Shown one piece after another: positions 27,493-35,983 of a DNA stretch of 64,000 nt (its first letter is position 1; each line of letters opens with the position of its first letter). Origin of the DNA: SZAS-79 sp963844255 (GTDB lineage: Bacteria; Pseudomonadota; Gammaproteobacteria; Burkholderiales; SG8-39); assembly GCA_963844255.1 (NCBI GenBank), contig CAWJNP010000008.1:1-64000 (forward strand), given 5' to 3'. The notes beneath the pieces are model-generated. The model did no database searches. It was not told the origin of the DNA and worked only from the letters and a program-made list of their open reading frames with translations. A program made the position numbers and the translations under genes.

Positions 27493-29979
27493 CTAGCTGC
27501 CGCCGAGATAGGCGCGCTCCAGCACCGGGTTGTTTTTCAGTTCTGCTGCGGTTCCGGAAAACACGATCCTGCCGGCCGAGAGCACGTAGGCGCGATCGGC
27601 CAGCGCGAGCGCGAGGTGCGCCATCTGGTCGACCAGCAGGATGGTGCGTCCTTCGGCACGCAACCGGGCCAGCGCGCCGAACAACTCGTTGACGATGGCC
27701 GGTGCGAGGCCGAGCGAGGGCTCGTCCAGCAGCAGGACCTTCGGGTCGGCGGCCAGGCCGCGCGCGAGCGCGAGCATCTGCTGTTCGCCGCCCGAGAGCA
27801 GCCCGGCGCGGCGCCCGCGCATCGAGGCGAGCCGCGGGAACAGCGCGAACAGTTCGTCGACGCGCGCGCGCGTCAGCGGCTGCTTGCCGAATGCACCGAG
27901 ACGGAGGTTTTCCTCCACGCTGAGTTCGGGAAACACCTGGCGCCCTTCGGGCACCAGGGTGAGGCCTGCGCGCGCGATCAAGTGCACCTCGGCATGCGAG
28001 ACATCGCGGCCCGCGAATGTGACGCTGCCCTGGACGGGACGATGCAGGCCGACGATCGCGCGCATTAGCGTGGACTTGCCCGCGCCGTTCGCGCCGAGCA
28101 GTGCCACCAGTTCGCCCTCGCGCACGTCGAGCGTGACGTCCTGGAGCACCGGCGCCGCACCGTAGCCCGCAGTCAGTTTGTGCACGAGCAGCGCTTCGTT
28201 GCGCCGTCCCGCGGACGGTTCGCGTGCCGCCACCGCGCCGATTCCACCTTCGCCGAGATACGCACGGCGCACCTCGGGATTGCGCTGCACCTCCAGAGGC
28301 GTGCCCTGGGCGATCAGGCGGCCCGCATCGAGGACGAAGATGGCGTCCGAAATGCCCATGACCAGCTGCATGTCGTGTTCGATGATCAGCACACCGATGC
28401 CCATGTCTGCGATCCGGCGAAGCACTTGGCCCAGGCGGTCGGTGTCCTCGGCCGAGAGGCCCGCGGCCGGTTCGTCCAGCAGCACGATTTCCGGCTGCGT
28501 GGCCAGCGCACGCGCGATCTCGACCAGACGCCGGTCCACGTGCGGCAATTCGCCGGCCGCTCGCTGCGCCGGACCTTCGTAGCCGACCCAGGCAAGCAGC
28601 GCATCGGTGAGCGGGATCGCCTCAATCCCCGGCAGGCTGCTGCCGCCCGTCAGCGTGCCGCGGGTCAGCGCAACGAGAAGGTTCTCGCGCACGGTCATGC
28701 CGGAAAACAGCTGTGAGGTCTGGAAGGTACGGGCGACGCCGGCGCGTGCCGCGGCATGCGAAGGCGCGCCGGTGATGTCGGTGGCACCGATCTTCACCGT
28801 GCCGGATTCGGGCCGGTAGAAGCCCGACACGAGGTTGAGCAGGGTGGTCTTGCCTGCGCCGTTCGGGCCGATCAGGCTGGTGATGCGGCCCGGTGCCGCC
28901 GACAGCGTGGCGGCGTCGACGGCCCGGTTGCCTCCGAAGCTCACCGAAAGGTTTTCCACGCTCAGGCTTGCGCCGCCTGAGCGCGCGAGATAGCGCTCGA
29001 CGCGCGCATCGTCGCGTGCGACCCCGGGCTGCGCGGCGTTCCGGCCGGCAAGCCGTGCCCAGAGTGCGGCGGCGGCGCCGGCGATCCCGGTGGGTGCCAG
29101 CCACAGCACGAGGAGCAGGAGCACGCCGAAGAACATCAGGCGGTATTCGGCCAGCGACGACAGCAGTTCGGGCAGGAGCACGACGACCAGCGCGCCCAGC
29201 AGCGGCCCGCTGGCGCTCCCCTGGCCGCCCACCAGCACCATCAGCACGAACGTGATCGACAGGAAGAACGGAAACGACTCCGGGCTGATGAAACCCTGCA
29301 GGGTGGCGAACAGCGCGCCTGCGAATCCGGTCACCGCCGCCGAAATCGCGAACGCCAGGGTGCGCACCGCAACCATGTTCGCTCCAAGCGACTGCGCGGC
29401 GATCTCGGCATCGCGCGTGGCGCGCATCGCAAGACCCCAGCGTGTCGCCGCAAAGCGCGCGAAGCCGTACAACAACAAGGCGGCGAGGCCCGCACAGAGG
29501 ATTGCAAGACCGCGGTCGGACAAGGGTCCGCCGATCCATTCCGGGCGCGGAATGTTCATGAAACCGTTCCAGCCGCCGGTGAGGTCCTTCCATTCGGCCA
29601 CGCCCTGTTCGACCACGAAGCCGAAGGCGATCGTCACCATCGCGAGATAGGGTCCGCGCACGCGCAGGGCAGGCAGCGCGAGCAATGCACCAGCCGCGGC
29701 GGCCAGTGCACTGCCCGCAAGGGCCGCGAGCGTGAAGGGCACGCCGGCCTTCGCTGCAAGGATCGAGGTCGTATAGGCGCCGATCGCAAAAAATCCGGCG
29801 TGGCCGAAGGAAATCTGACCGGCCAGGCCGAACAACACGTTCAGGCCGGTGGCGACGATTGCGCTGACTGCAATCGAGCCGATGATCAGCAGGTAATAGT
29901 TGTTGGCGTAGCAGGCGCCGAGTGTTGCCGCGGCAAAGCACAGCGCGGCAAGGACGAGCGTGGCCCGGCTGGCGTTCAT
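27493..29979 (-). CDS. Branched-chain-type ABC transporter: fused LivM permease, LivG ATPase and LivF ATPase
   Basis: One uninterrupted frame of 828 residues. The ATG at 29979 overlaps the livH stop (ATGA). Residues 1-325 are LivM with many membrane segments (G-L-A-G-Q-I-S-F-G-H-A-G-F-F-A-I-G-A-Y). Residues 335-585 are LivG, with Walker A G-P-N-G-A-G-K-T-T from 371 and Walker B I-V-L-L-D-E-P-A-A-G-L. Residues 595-828 are LivF, with Walker A G-A-N-G-A-G-K-S-T from 629, signature L-S-G-G-E-Q-Q-M and L-L-L-D-E-P-S-L-G-L-A-P. LivM-LivG fusions are known; inclusion of LivF is unusual. The LivG signature reads L-P-H-V-D instead of L-x-x-G-Q. There is no stop or clear internal start at the LivG/LivF junction (near 28205). 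Confidence 0.92.
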   Translation of the reverse strand: MNASRATLVLAALCFAAATLGACYANNYYLLIIGSIAVSAIVATGLNVLFGLAGQISFGHAGFFAIGAYTTSILAAKAGVPFTLAALAGSALAAAAGALLALPALRVRGPYLAMVTIAFGFVVEQGVAEWKDLTGGWNGFMNIPRPEWIGGPLSDRGLAILCAGLAALLLYGFARFAATRWGLAMRATRDAEIAAQSLGANMVAVRTLAFAISAAVTGFAGALFATLQGFISPESFPFFLSITFVLMVLVGGQGSASGPLLGALVVVLLPELLSSLAEYRLMFFGVLLLLVLWLAPTGIAGAAAALWARLAGRNAAQPGVARDDARVERYLARSGGASLSVENLSVSFGGNRAVDAATLSAAPGRITSLIGPNGAGKTTLLNLVSGFYRPESGTVKIGATDITGAPSHAAARAGVARTFQTSQLFSGMTVRENLLVALTRGTLTGGSSLPGIEAIPLTDALLAWVGYEGPAQRAAGELPHVDRRLVEIARALATQPEIVLLDEPAAGLSAEDTDRLGQVLRRIADMGIGVLIIEHDMQLVMGISDAIFVLDAGRLIAQGTPLEVQRNPEVRRAYLGEGGIGAVAAREPSAGRRNEALLVHKLTAGYGAAPVLQDVTLDVREGELVALLGANGAGKSTLMRAIVGLHRPVQGSVTFAGRDVSHAEVHLIARAGLTLVPEGRQVFPELSVEENLRLGAFGKQPLTRARVDELFALFPRLASMRGRRAGLLSGGEQQMLALARGLAADPKVLLLDEPSLGLAPAIVNELFGALARLRAEGRTILLVDQMAHLALALADRAYVLSAGRIVFSGTAAELKNNPVLERAYLGGS

Positions 29980-30860
29980 ACTTTTTTCACGGCTGCGAGT
30001 CCGAACAGCCCCTGCGGGCGGACGGCCAGCGCAACGATGACCAGAACGAAGGTGAGGATCTGGGTATAGGTGGAGCCGAAGCCCGAGGTGATCACCGATT
30101 CGGCGACACCGAGCAGTACCCCCGCAAGCATCACCCCCCACGGATTTCCGAGCCCGCCGAGGATGGCCGCGGCATAGGCCTTGATGCCGAACAAGGTGCC
30201 CATGCCGGCCGACACCGTGTACAGCGGCGCAATCAGCATCCCCGCCACGCCCGCGAACATGCCGGACACGGCAAACGCGCCGCTGACAGCCAGCGCGACA
30301 TTGATGCCCATGAGCCGCGCCGCGTCGCGGTTCTGCGCCACCGCGAGCATGGCCTTGCCGAGCCGTGCGCGTCCGACAAACGCATTGAGCGCCACTGCGA
30401 TGCCGAAACCCACCAGCGGAATCACCATCTGCATCACCGTGACGCGCAGGCCCGCAAGTTCGATGCCGCTGCCGGTCAGCAGGGTGGCCGGCATGCCGCG
30501 CGGATCCTTGCCGAAGGTGAACAGCACGACGTTCTCGAGGATCAGACCGAGCGCGACGGTTGCCAGCAGCCAGGATTCCGAACCGCGTCGCGCGAAGGGG
30601 CGCACCGCGATCAGTTCGACCAGCGCGCTCCATGCGCCGCACAAGGCGAGCGACAGCGGCGCTGCCACCCACCAGGGCAGGCCGAACTTCACGTTCAAGG
30701 TGAATGCGAGCACCGCGCCGAGCATCAGGGTGGCGCCCTGGGCGAAATTGACTGTGCCCGACACCGAGAAGGTGACGAAGAACCCGAGCGCCGTAAGCCC
30801 GTACATGCTGCCCAGGCCGATGCCGGAGATCATCGCCGACAGGAAGGTATTCAGGTCCAC
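29976..30860 (-). CDS. livH: Branched-chain amino-acid-type ABC transporter permease LivH
   Basis: 294 residues, typical for LivH. Multiple hydrophobic segments and the family signatures G-L-T-A-L-G-F-F-V-T-F-S-V-S-G-T-V-N-F-A-Q-G, A-R-L-G-K-A-M-L-A-V-A-Q-N-R-D-A-A-R-L-M-G and A-I-L-G-G-L-G-N-P-W-G (EAA-like loop) are visible. It pairs with the LivM part of the fused downstream protein to form the pore. The stop overlaps the ATG of the fusion gene by ATGA. A 60-bp gap with a perfect hairpin separates it from livK. Confidence 0.95.
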   Translation of the reverse strand: MDLNTFLSAMISGIGLGSMYGLTALGFFVTFSVSGTVNFAQGATLMLGAVLAFTLNVKFGLPWWVAAPLSLALCGAWSALVELIAVRPFARRGSESWLLATVALGLILENVVLFTFGKDPRGMPATLLTGSGIELAGLRVTVMQMVIPLVGFGIAVALNAFVGRARLGKAMLAVAQNRDAARLMGINVALAVSGAFAVSGMFAGVAGMLIAPLYTVSAGMGTLFGIKAYAAAILGGLGNPWGVMLAGVLLGVAESVITSGFGSTYTQILTFVLVIVALAVRPQGLFGLAAVKKV

Positions 30861-30883
30861 CGGTTCGGATCCGTAAATGACGA

Positions 30884-30901
30884 GCCCCGCCGCAGCGGGG
30901 C
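30884..30901 (-). terminator. Intercistronic hairpin between livK and livH
   Basis: GCCCCGC (30884-30890), loop of four, GCGGGGC (30895-30901): a perfect 7-bp GC stem just after the livK stop on the minus strand. No T run follows, so it is more likely a transcript-stabilising or partial attenuating element that lets the binding protein be made in excess of the membrane parts than a full terminator. Confidence 0.55.
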
Positions 30902-30920
30902 CCGTGGTTATTTCAGACGC

Positions 30921-32072
30921 TTACTTGACCGGGACGATCTTGCCGCCGGCAAATTTCACCATGATGTAGTCATCCGGTGCGAGTCCCTCGTGGTCGTCCG
31001 GACCAAACGGCTTGTTGTAGGTCTTGATCAGGCCGGCGTAGCCGTCGACCTCGTACATTGCCTTGCGGATCGCATCGCCATTCGTGCTTTTGGCCTTCTC
31101 GATCGCGTGTGCAAGCAGGTTCATCGCGTCGTACGCGTTCGCAGTGCCGACCGGTGCGAGCACGTCGGCCGCCGACTTCACGCCGTATTTCTTCGACAGT
31201 TCCGCCATCACCTTCTTGCCGGTAGCGTTGAGGTCGCCGAAGAAGCTGTAGGTCTGCACGAAGTGCGCATCGCCTGCGGTGGGCCCCGCCAGCTCGTCGA
31301 ATCGACCACCGGAGATGCCCCAGTGAGAGACCACGGGAACCTTCCAGCCCATGCGCTCGCGCGCCTTCATCATCTGTGCGCCTGGTGCGGCGTTGGCGAC
31401 CAGAATCAGCGCATCCGCCCCCGAGTTCTTCAGGCGCGTGAGCTGTGGCGTCATGTCGACGTCGTTCGGCTCGATCTTCTCGATCCCGGCGATCGTGATG
31501 TTGGCCGCGGCCGCCGCCGCCTTGAGCCCTTTCTCGTTCGACTCGCCCCAGGGGTTGTTGATGAGTACCAGGCCGGGCTTTTTCACGCCGTACGTGGCCA
31601 TGGCGTACTTGACCAGTTTCACATCGACCAGATCATCTCGCGCCGAAACGCGGAACACGTAGTTGGGGTTCGCGCCATTCTTGGTGATGTTGGTGGCCGC
31701 GGCCCAGACGCCAACGAACGGCACCTTCTCCTTGTTCACCACCGGGATGATGGCCAGCGATACGGGCGAGTCGATGCCGCCGAACAGCGCCACCACCTTC
31801 TCATTGGAAATCAACTCGCGCGCGGCGGCCAGCCCCTTGGGCGGGCTGGATTCGTCGTCGCGGCGTACCAGGACGACCTTCTTGCCCATGATCCCGCCCT
31901 TGGCATTGAGCTCGTCAATCGCAATGGTGAGGCCGCGGGTGATCGCTTCGCCCGACTGGGCGGAAGCACCGGTCAGCGCGGCAACCAGGCCGATCTTGAT
32001 GTCTTCGGCGAGGGCGCCGCCGGCGACGAGCAGGCCGGCTGCGAGGACGAGAATTCTGGACGATCTGGACAT
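30921..32072 (-). CDS. livK: Branched-chain amino-acid-type ABC transporter substrate-binding protein LivK
   Basis: 383 residues from ATG 32072, chosen because GGAGG lies five bases upstream; an ATG 12 bases earlier overlaps that site. Signal peptide M-S-R-S-S-R-I-L-V-L-A-A-G-L-L-V-A-G-G-A-L-A. The mature protein starts E-D-I-K-I-G-L-V-A-A-L-T-G-A and shows the type I Peripla_BP_6 pattern (A-I-D-E-L-N-A-K-G-G-I, L-I-N-N-P-W-G-E-S-N). It delivers the ligand to LivHMGF. Homologues often carry amino acids, but also urea, amides or aromatic acids; the nearby PuuE-like hydrolase leaves the ligand open. Confidence 0.94.
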   Translation of the reverse strand: MSRSSRILVLAAGLLVAGGALAEDIKIGLVAALTGASAQSGEAITRGLTIAIDELNAKGGIMGKKVVLVRRDDESSPPKGLAAARELISNEKVVALFGGIDSPVSLAIIPVVNKEKVPFVGVWAAATNITKNGANPNYVFRVSARDDLVDVKLVKYAMATYGVKKPGLVLINNPWGESNEKGLKAAAAAANITIAGIEKIEPNDVDMTPQLTRLKNSGADALILVANAAPGAQMMKARERMGWKVPVVSHWGISGGRFDELAGPTAGDAHFVQTYSFFGDLNATGKKVMAELSKKYGVKSAADVLAPVGTANAYDAMNLLAHAIEKAKSTNGDAIRKAMYEVDGYAGLIKTYNKPFGPDDHEGLAPDDYIMVKFAGGKIVPVK

Positions 32073-32265
32073 GAATGCCTCCATGGGTGAAAGCCAAACG
32101 GTTGCAAGGCCTGTGCCACGCCGGTTGCCGGGGGGCGAGGTATTTTTGGTGCACACATTATAGGCATCCGGCCGATCCGGGGCACCAGCCTGGTGCATGC
32201 GGCGTGGTTGGACGCGTTCGGCGAGGCAATGGACCCGCAGGAACGCAGGTTGCTTGTAGACACCC

Positions 32266-33273
32266 ATGTCCAAGTCCATACCCCTAGTCGATCTCTCTGC
32301 CTGGTACGCGCAACCGCGCGATCCCCTTGCCCTCAAGGAACTGCGGGCCGGGGTCGATCGCGCGCTCTGCGAAATCGGATTCCTCTGCATCACCGGGCAT
32401 CCCGTGCCCACAGTTGCGATCCTCGCGGCGCAGGAGGTGGCGCGGCGCTTCTACGACAGCCCGGACGCGCAGAAGCAGACGGCGCGGGCACTACGCCACA
32501 AGACGCGCGGCTACACACCGCTGGGTGACCATTCGCTGTCGTATTCGATGAAGGGCGAGGGCGAACGCCCGCCAGCGGACCTGTTCGAACGCTATCGCAT
32601 CGGCCCGTTCGGATTTGCAGAAGACGCCTACCACGCTTCGCGCTCGGAGGGCGCGTATGCGCCGAACGTCTGGCCGGAATTCCTGCCCGAGTTCCGCAGT
32701 GTGCTGTCCGACTACTACCGCGGGATGAGCCTGCTCTCGCGCGACCTGATGCGCGTGTTTGCGCTCACGCTCGGACTGGACGAACACTGGTTCGACGCAA
32801 AGATCGACCGCGAGATGTCCTCGCTGTGCCTCAATCACTATCCCGCGCCGGCGGGGGCACCGCTGCCCGGCCAGCTGCGTGCCGGCGCCCATACCGACTA
32901 CGGCACACTCACCATTGTCGCGCCGACCGGTGAGCCCGGCGGCCTGCAGGTGCGCGTGCGCGGTGGCGGCTGGGAGGACGTTTTCGTTGCGCCGGGCACG
33001 TTCGTGGTCAATATCGGCGACATGATGGCGCAGTGGACCAACGACCGCTGGGTCTCGACCCTGCATCGCGTGGCCAATCCGCCTGCGAATGCCGACGTGC
33101 CCACGCGCAGGCTGTCACTGGTGTATTTCCACCAGCCCAATCCGGATGCGGTGGTCGAGTGCATCTCAACCTGCTGCGACGCCGGACATCCGCCCAAATA
33201 CGCGCCGGTGACTGCGGGCGACTACATCTCGCGCAAGATCAATCTGCATTTCCAGAGCTACCGCGCGGCATAG
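32266..33273 (+). CDS. 2-oxoglutarate/Fe(II) oxygenase, isopenicillin N synthase-like
   Basis: 335 residues. The N-terminal DIOX_N part is seen in I-P-L-V-D-L-S-A-W and G-F-L-C-I-T-G-H-P-V-P. The jelly-roll core gives the iron triad H-T-D (His209, Asp211) and His267 in T-L-H-R-V, and the 2OG-binding R-x-S at Arg282/Ser284 (R-R-L-S-L-V-Y-F). The protein is soluble and likely hydroxylates or desaturates a small molecule; substrate unknown. It is divergent from livK across 193 bp and convergent with the TPR gene, so it is a single-gene unit. Confidence 0.92.
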   Translation: MSKSIPLVDLSAWYAQPRDPLALKELRAGVDRALCEIGFLCITGHPVPTVAILAAQEVARRFYDSPDAQKQTARALRHKTRGYTPLGDHSLSYSMKGEGERPPADLFERYRIGPFGFAEDAYHASRSEGAYAPNVWPEFLPEFRSVLSDYYRGMSLLSRDLMRVFALTLGLDEHWFDAKIDREMSSLCLNHYPAPAGAPLPGQLRAGAHTDYGTLTIVAPTGEPGGLQVRVRGGGWEDVFVAPGTFVVNIGDMMAQWTNDRWVSTLHRVANPPANADVPTRRLSLVYFHQPNPDAVVECISTCCDAGHPPKYAPVTAGDYISRKINLHFQSYRAA

Positions 33274-33300
33274 CGCGGACTGTCCGAAGTCCCGGTCTGC

Positions 33301-34371
33301 CTACTTCTGCCTGGCGCGGATGGCGTCCGCGCGGGCCGAAAGCTTTTCCGCCAGCGCGGGCAGGCCCATTTCGATCTCGACCTCTGCGAGCCGATCGAGG
33401 GTGCGCGCTACCTGCGGGTGCTCGGGGCCGAGCGCCTCCTCGCGTACCTTGAGTGCGGCCTCGTACAGCGCTTCGGCGCGCTCGTAGTCCTTGCGCAGGA
33501 AGGCAATGGATGCGGCACCGCCCAGGGAATTGGCCATGCGCGGGTGGCCGCGGTCGAGCGAGTCCTGGACCAGCGCGGTGGCGCGCTTGTAGAGTTCGTC
33601 GGCCGCGTCGAGGCGACCCTGTGCGCGATACACATCGGCCAGGCCGGTCATCGCATCGGTGGCCAGAGGGTGGTTCGCACCAAACCCTTTTTCCCAGATC
33701 GCCATGGCGCGCTGGAAGACGTCTTCCGCTTCCTTGTAGCGCGCTTCGTTCGTATAGAGCTCGCCGAGGTTCTGCAGCACGCGGGCCGCCTGGCGGTGTT
33801 TCGGGTCGTCGGCCTTTTCTTCGATCGCGAGCGAGCGCTTCAGTGCCGCCTCGGCTTCCGCCGTCTGCCCCAGCCTGCGATACAGGCCCGCAATGGCGGT
33901 GAGCGATATGGCCACCGGCTCAGCGTCGGGTCCGAGTGCGCGTTCGCGGATCTCGAGCGCGCGTTTGAGGACTGCCTCGGACTCCTTGAGCCGGCCCTGC
34001 CCGACGCGCACCAGACCCAGGCTGGTGAGCGACTGCGCCACCAGCGCGTGTTCGGGTCCGAATGCCTCTTCGCGGATCTTCATCGAGCGCTCGAACAGCG
34101 GTTCTGCGAGTTCATAGCGCGCCTGCACCCGGTAGCCCTCGCCGATCCGGTGCAGCAGCGCAGCCTCGGGCGGACGGCCGATGGCGGGCGTGTCCTTGAT
34201 TTTTTCGAGGCCGTCCTGCGCGAGCTTGATCGACTGCGCGTACTTGCCTTGCTGGAACAGGACCAGCGATTCGTCGGCGATCTCTTTCCATTTGCCGCCG
34301 CCGCGTTGCGCGTGTGCGCAAACCGGCAGCAGAAGCAGGAAGACGGCGAGGCGGAGCAGGGGGGATGTCAT
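33301..34371 (-). CDS. Exported tetratricopeptide-repeat protein
   Basis: 356 residues from ATG 34371. A signal peptide (M-T-S-P-L-L-R-L-A-V-F-L-L-L-L-P-V-C-A-H-A) is followed by about seven TPR_12/kinesin-light-chain-like repeats of 42 residues: A-E-P-L-F-E-R-S-M-K-I-R-E-E-A-F-G-P-E-H, then E-A-V-L-K-R-A-L-E-I-R-E-R-A-L-G-P-D, and so on to the C terminus. Such repeats are protein-interaction scaffolds. No partner is evident: the neighbours are convergent (oxygenase) and divergent (cupin). Confidence 0.87.
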   Translation of the reverse strand: MTSPLLRLAVFLLLLPVCAHAQRGGGKWKEIADESLVLFQQGKYAQSIKLAQDGLEKIKDTPAIGRPPEAALLHRIGEGYRVQARYELAEPLFERSMKIREEAFGPEHALVAQSLTSLGLVRVGQGRLKESEAVLKRALEIRERALGPDAEPVAISLTAIAGLYRRLGQTAEAEAALKRSLAIEEKADDPKHRQAARVLQNLGELYTNEARYKEAEDVFQRAMAIWEKGFGANHPLATDAMTGLADVYRAQGRLDAADELYKRATALVQDSLDRGHPRMANSLGGAASIAFLRKDYERAEALYEAALKVREEALGPEHPQVARTLDRLAEVEIEMGLPALAEKLSARADAIRARQK

Positions 34372-34471
34372 GGGGCGCACATTCTGCCTCAAATGCGTGT
34401 CGGTCCGGAACCGTGTGCAGCGATTAAAATGGATTTCATACGGACACCGTTGCAGCATTGAGGAGAACGCT

Positions 34472-34894
34472 TTGAGCAAATCGCCGGAAACCGCGCCCGG
34501 GCTGCCGCCGGGCGCACCGAACCTTGCGGAAATCCTGATCCAGTCGCGCGACGTTCCCTGGCGTGCCAAGTCGCTCGCGGGCCTGCATGAAAAGATGCTC
34601 TGGCGCGACGAGGCCACGGGCGCCTCGATCAGCCTGAACCGTTTCGAGAAGGGTGCCGGGATACCGAAACCGCACAGCCACGCCTCCAACCAGTTCATGT
34701 TCTGCCTCGAGGGCCGCTACGAGTACATCGCCACCGGCACGGTGCTCACACCCGGGTGTTTCTACTGCAATCCCAAGGGGAATGTGCACGGACCCACGAT
34801 CGCGCACGAGGAAACCGTGGTCGTGGAGATCTACGACGGCCCCCACTACCCCCAGGTGCCCGACTGGTACAGCGATCCGCGCGATGCCGGCTAA
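34472..34894 (+). CDS. Cupin-domain protein
   Basis: 140 residues read from the TTG at 34472, which has AGGAG at 34461-34465 with six-base spacing; no ATG fits. The cupin core holds P-K-P-H-S-H-A-S-N-Q-F-M-F-C-L-E-G (motif 1 with the metal His residues) and G-C-F-Y-C-N-P-K-G-N-V-H-G-P (motif 2). The fold suggests a small metal enzyme or sensor of the ChrR/cytoplasmic cupin sort. The next gene begins inside its last four codons, so the pair is translationally coupled and probably works on the same compound. Confidence 0.83.
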   Translation: MSKSPETAPGLPPGAPNLAEILIQSRDVPWRAKSLAGLHEKMLWRDEATGASISLNRFEKGAGIPKPHSHASNQFMFCLEGRYEYIATGTVLTPGCFYCNPKGNVHGPTIAHEETVVVEIYDGPHYPQVPDWYSDPRDAG

Positions 34895-35756
34895 GGTCTA
34901 TCTCGATTACACGCAGGAAGAACTCGACCGGGCCTACGACCAGACCGCGTGGGCGAACAACCGCAGCGAAATGGTCGCGTGGTATGCATCCGAGAGCGAG
35001 AAGGCGCGCGCGAAGCTTGAATTCCGGCGCAGCGTGCGCTACGGACCCGGCGAGAACGAGACGCTCGATATCTTTCCGGCGGCGGCTGCCGGCGCACCGG
35101 TGCACATCCATGTGCACGGCGGACGCTGGTCGGTGTTCACCAAGGAGGACATGTCCTTCATCGCGCCGACCTTCGTTTCTGCGGGCGCCGCCTGCGTGGT
35201 GCTGGATTTTTCCTGCATACCGAAAGTGCGGATCCCCGCAATGGTCGATCAGGTGAAGCGTGCGATCGCCTGGGTACACGCGAACGCGGCGGGTTTCGGC
35301 GCGGATCCGCGGCGTATTCATCTCTCGGGTCATTCCTCCGGCGCCCACCTCGCGGGCGTCGCGCTGCTCACCGACTGGGAAGCGGAATTCGGCCTGCCGC
35401 GCGATACGGTCAAAAGCGGGCTGCTCGTATCCGGCATGTACGACCTGCGGCCGGTCTTGCTTTCGGCGCGCAGCAGCTACGTGAAGCTCTCGGCCGGGGA
35501 GGTCGATGCGCTCAGCGCCATACTCCGGCCGGAAGCGCTCGCCGCGCCGGTCACGCTGGTCTGCGGCGACCGGGAGACGCCGGAATTCCGGCGCCAGCCC
35601 AGGGCCTACGCCGCCGCACTTGGTGTGGCCGGAAAGTCCGCACGGCTGATCGAAATACCGGGCGTCAACCATTTCGAGATCCTGCAGCTTCTGGGTGATC
35701 CGCAGAGCGTGCTGTCTCGCGAGGCGCTGCGGTTGACGGCGAAGGCGACATCTTAA
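34884..35756 (+). CDS. Alpha/beta hydrolase, kynurenine formamidase/BD-FAE-like
   Basis: 290 residues; the ATG lies 11 bases before the end of the cupin gene. The start L-D-Y-T-Q-E-E-L-D-R-A-Y-D-Q, the oxyanion H-V-H-G-G-R-W (HGGxW) and the nucleophile elbow G-H-S-S-G-A-H-L-A (Ser151) match the carbohydrate-esterase/formamidase group. The acid is likely in C-G-D-R-E-T-P-E-F and the His in G-V-N-H-F-E-I-L. Members hydrolyse N-formylkynurenine or small esters and amides. The pathway is unclear: no kynureninase or tryptophan dioxygenase gene is present. Confidence 0.88.
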   Translation: MPAKVYLDYTQEELDRAYDQTAWANNRSEMVAWYASESEKARAKLEFRRSVRYGPGENETLDIFPAAAAGAPVHIHVHGGRWSVFTKEDMSFIAPTFVSAGAACVVLDFSCIPKVRIPAMVDQVKRAIAWVHANAAGFGADPRRIHLSGHSSGAHLAGVALLTDWEAEFGLPRDTVKSGLLVSGMYDLRPVLLSARSSYVKLSAGEVDALSAILRPEALAAPVTLVCGDRETPEFRRQPRAYAAALGVAGKSARLIEIPGVNHFEILQLLGDPQSVLSREALRLTAKATS

Positions 35757-35929
35757 AATTGCTAGAATTGACAACTTAACTGACCGAAACCCCGCATCAG
35801 TCCTTGGCTTCACTCAGAAGAACTTTAACTTTTACCGCCGAAAGGCTGGTTCCGCCCGAACATTCGGTCTGCGCAACAGGAGCTATTGACGCGCTGTTGC
35901 GCGCGAACTAAAAGGATCCGCGAGGTGGT

Positions 35930-35949
35930 CGGAAGGACGATTCCTTCCG
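35930..35949 (+). other. Short perfect hairpin in the leader of the next gene
   Basis: CGGAAGG, six-base loop, CCTTCCG, 34 bases before the ATG at 35984. It could be a leader structure; no function can be assigned. The rest of 35757-35983 shows only the AGGAGG ribosome-binding site just before the start. Confidence 0.35.
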
Positions 35950-35983
35950 GCAGCACGGGAATCGTTTTCCAGGAGGCGTCACC

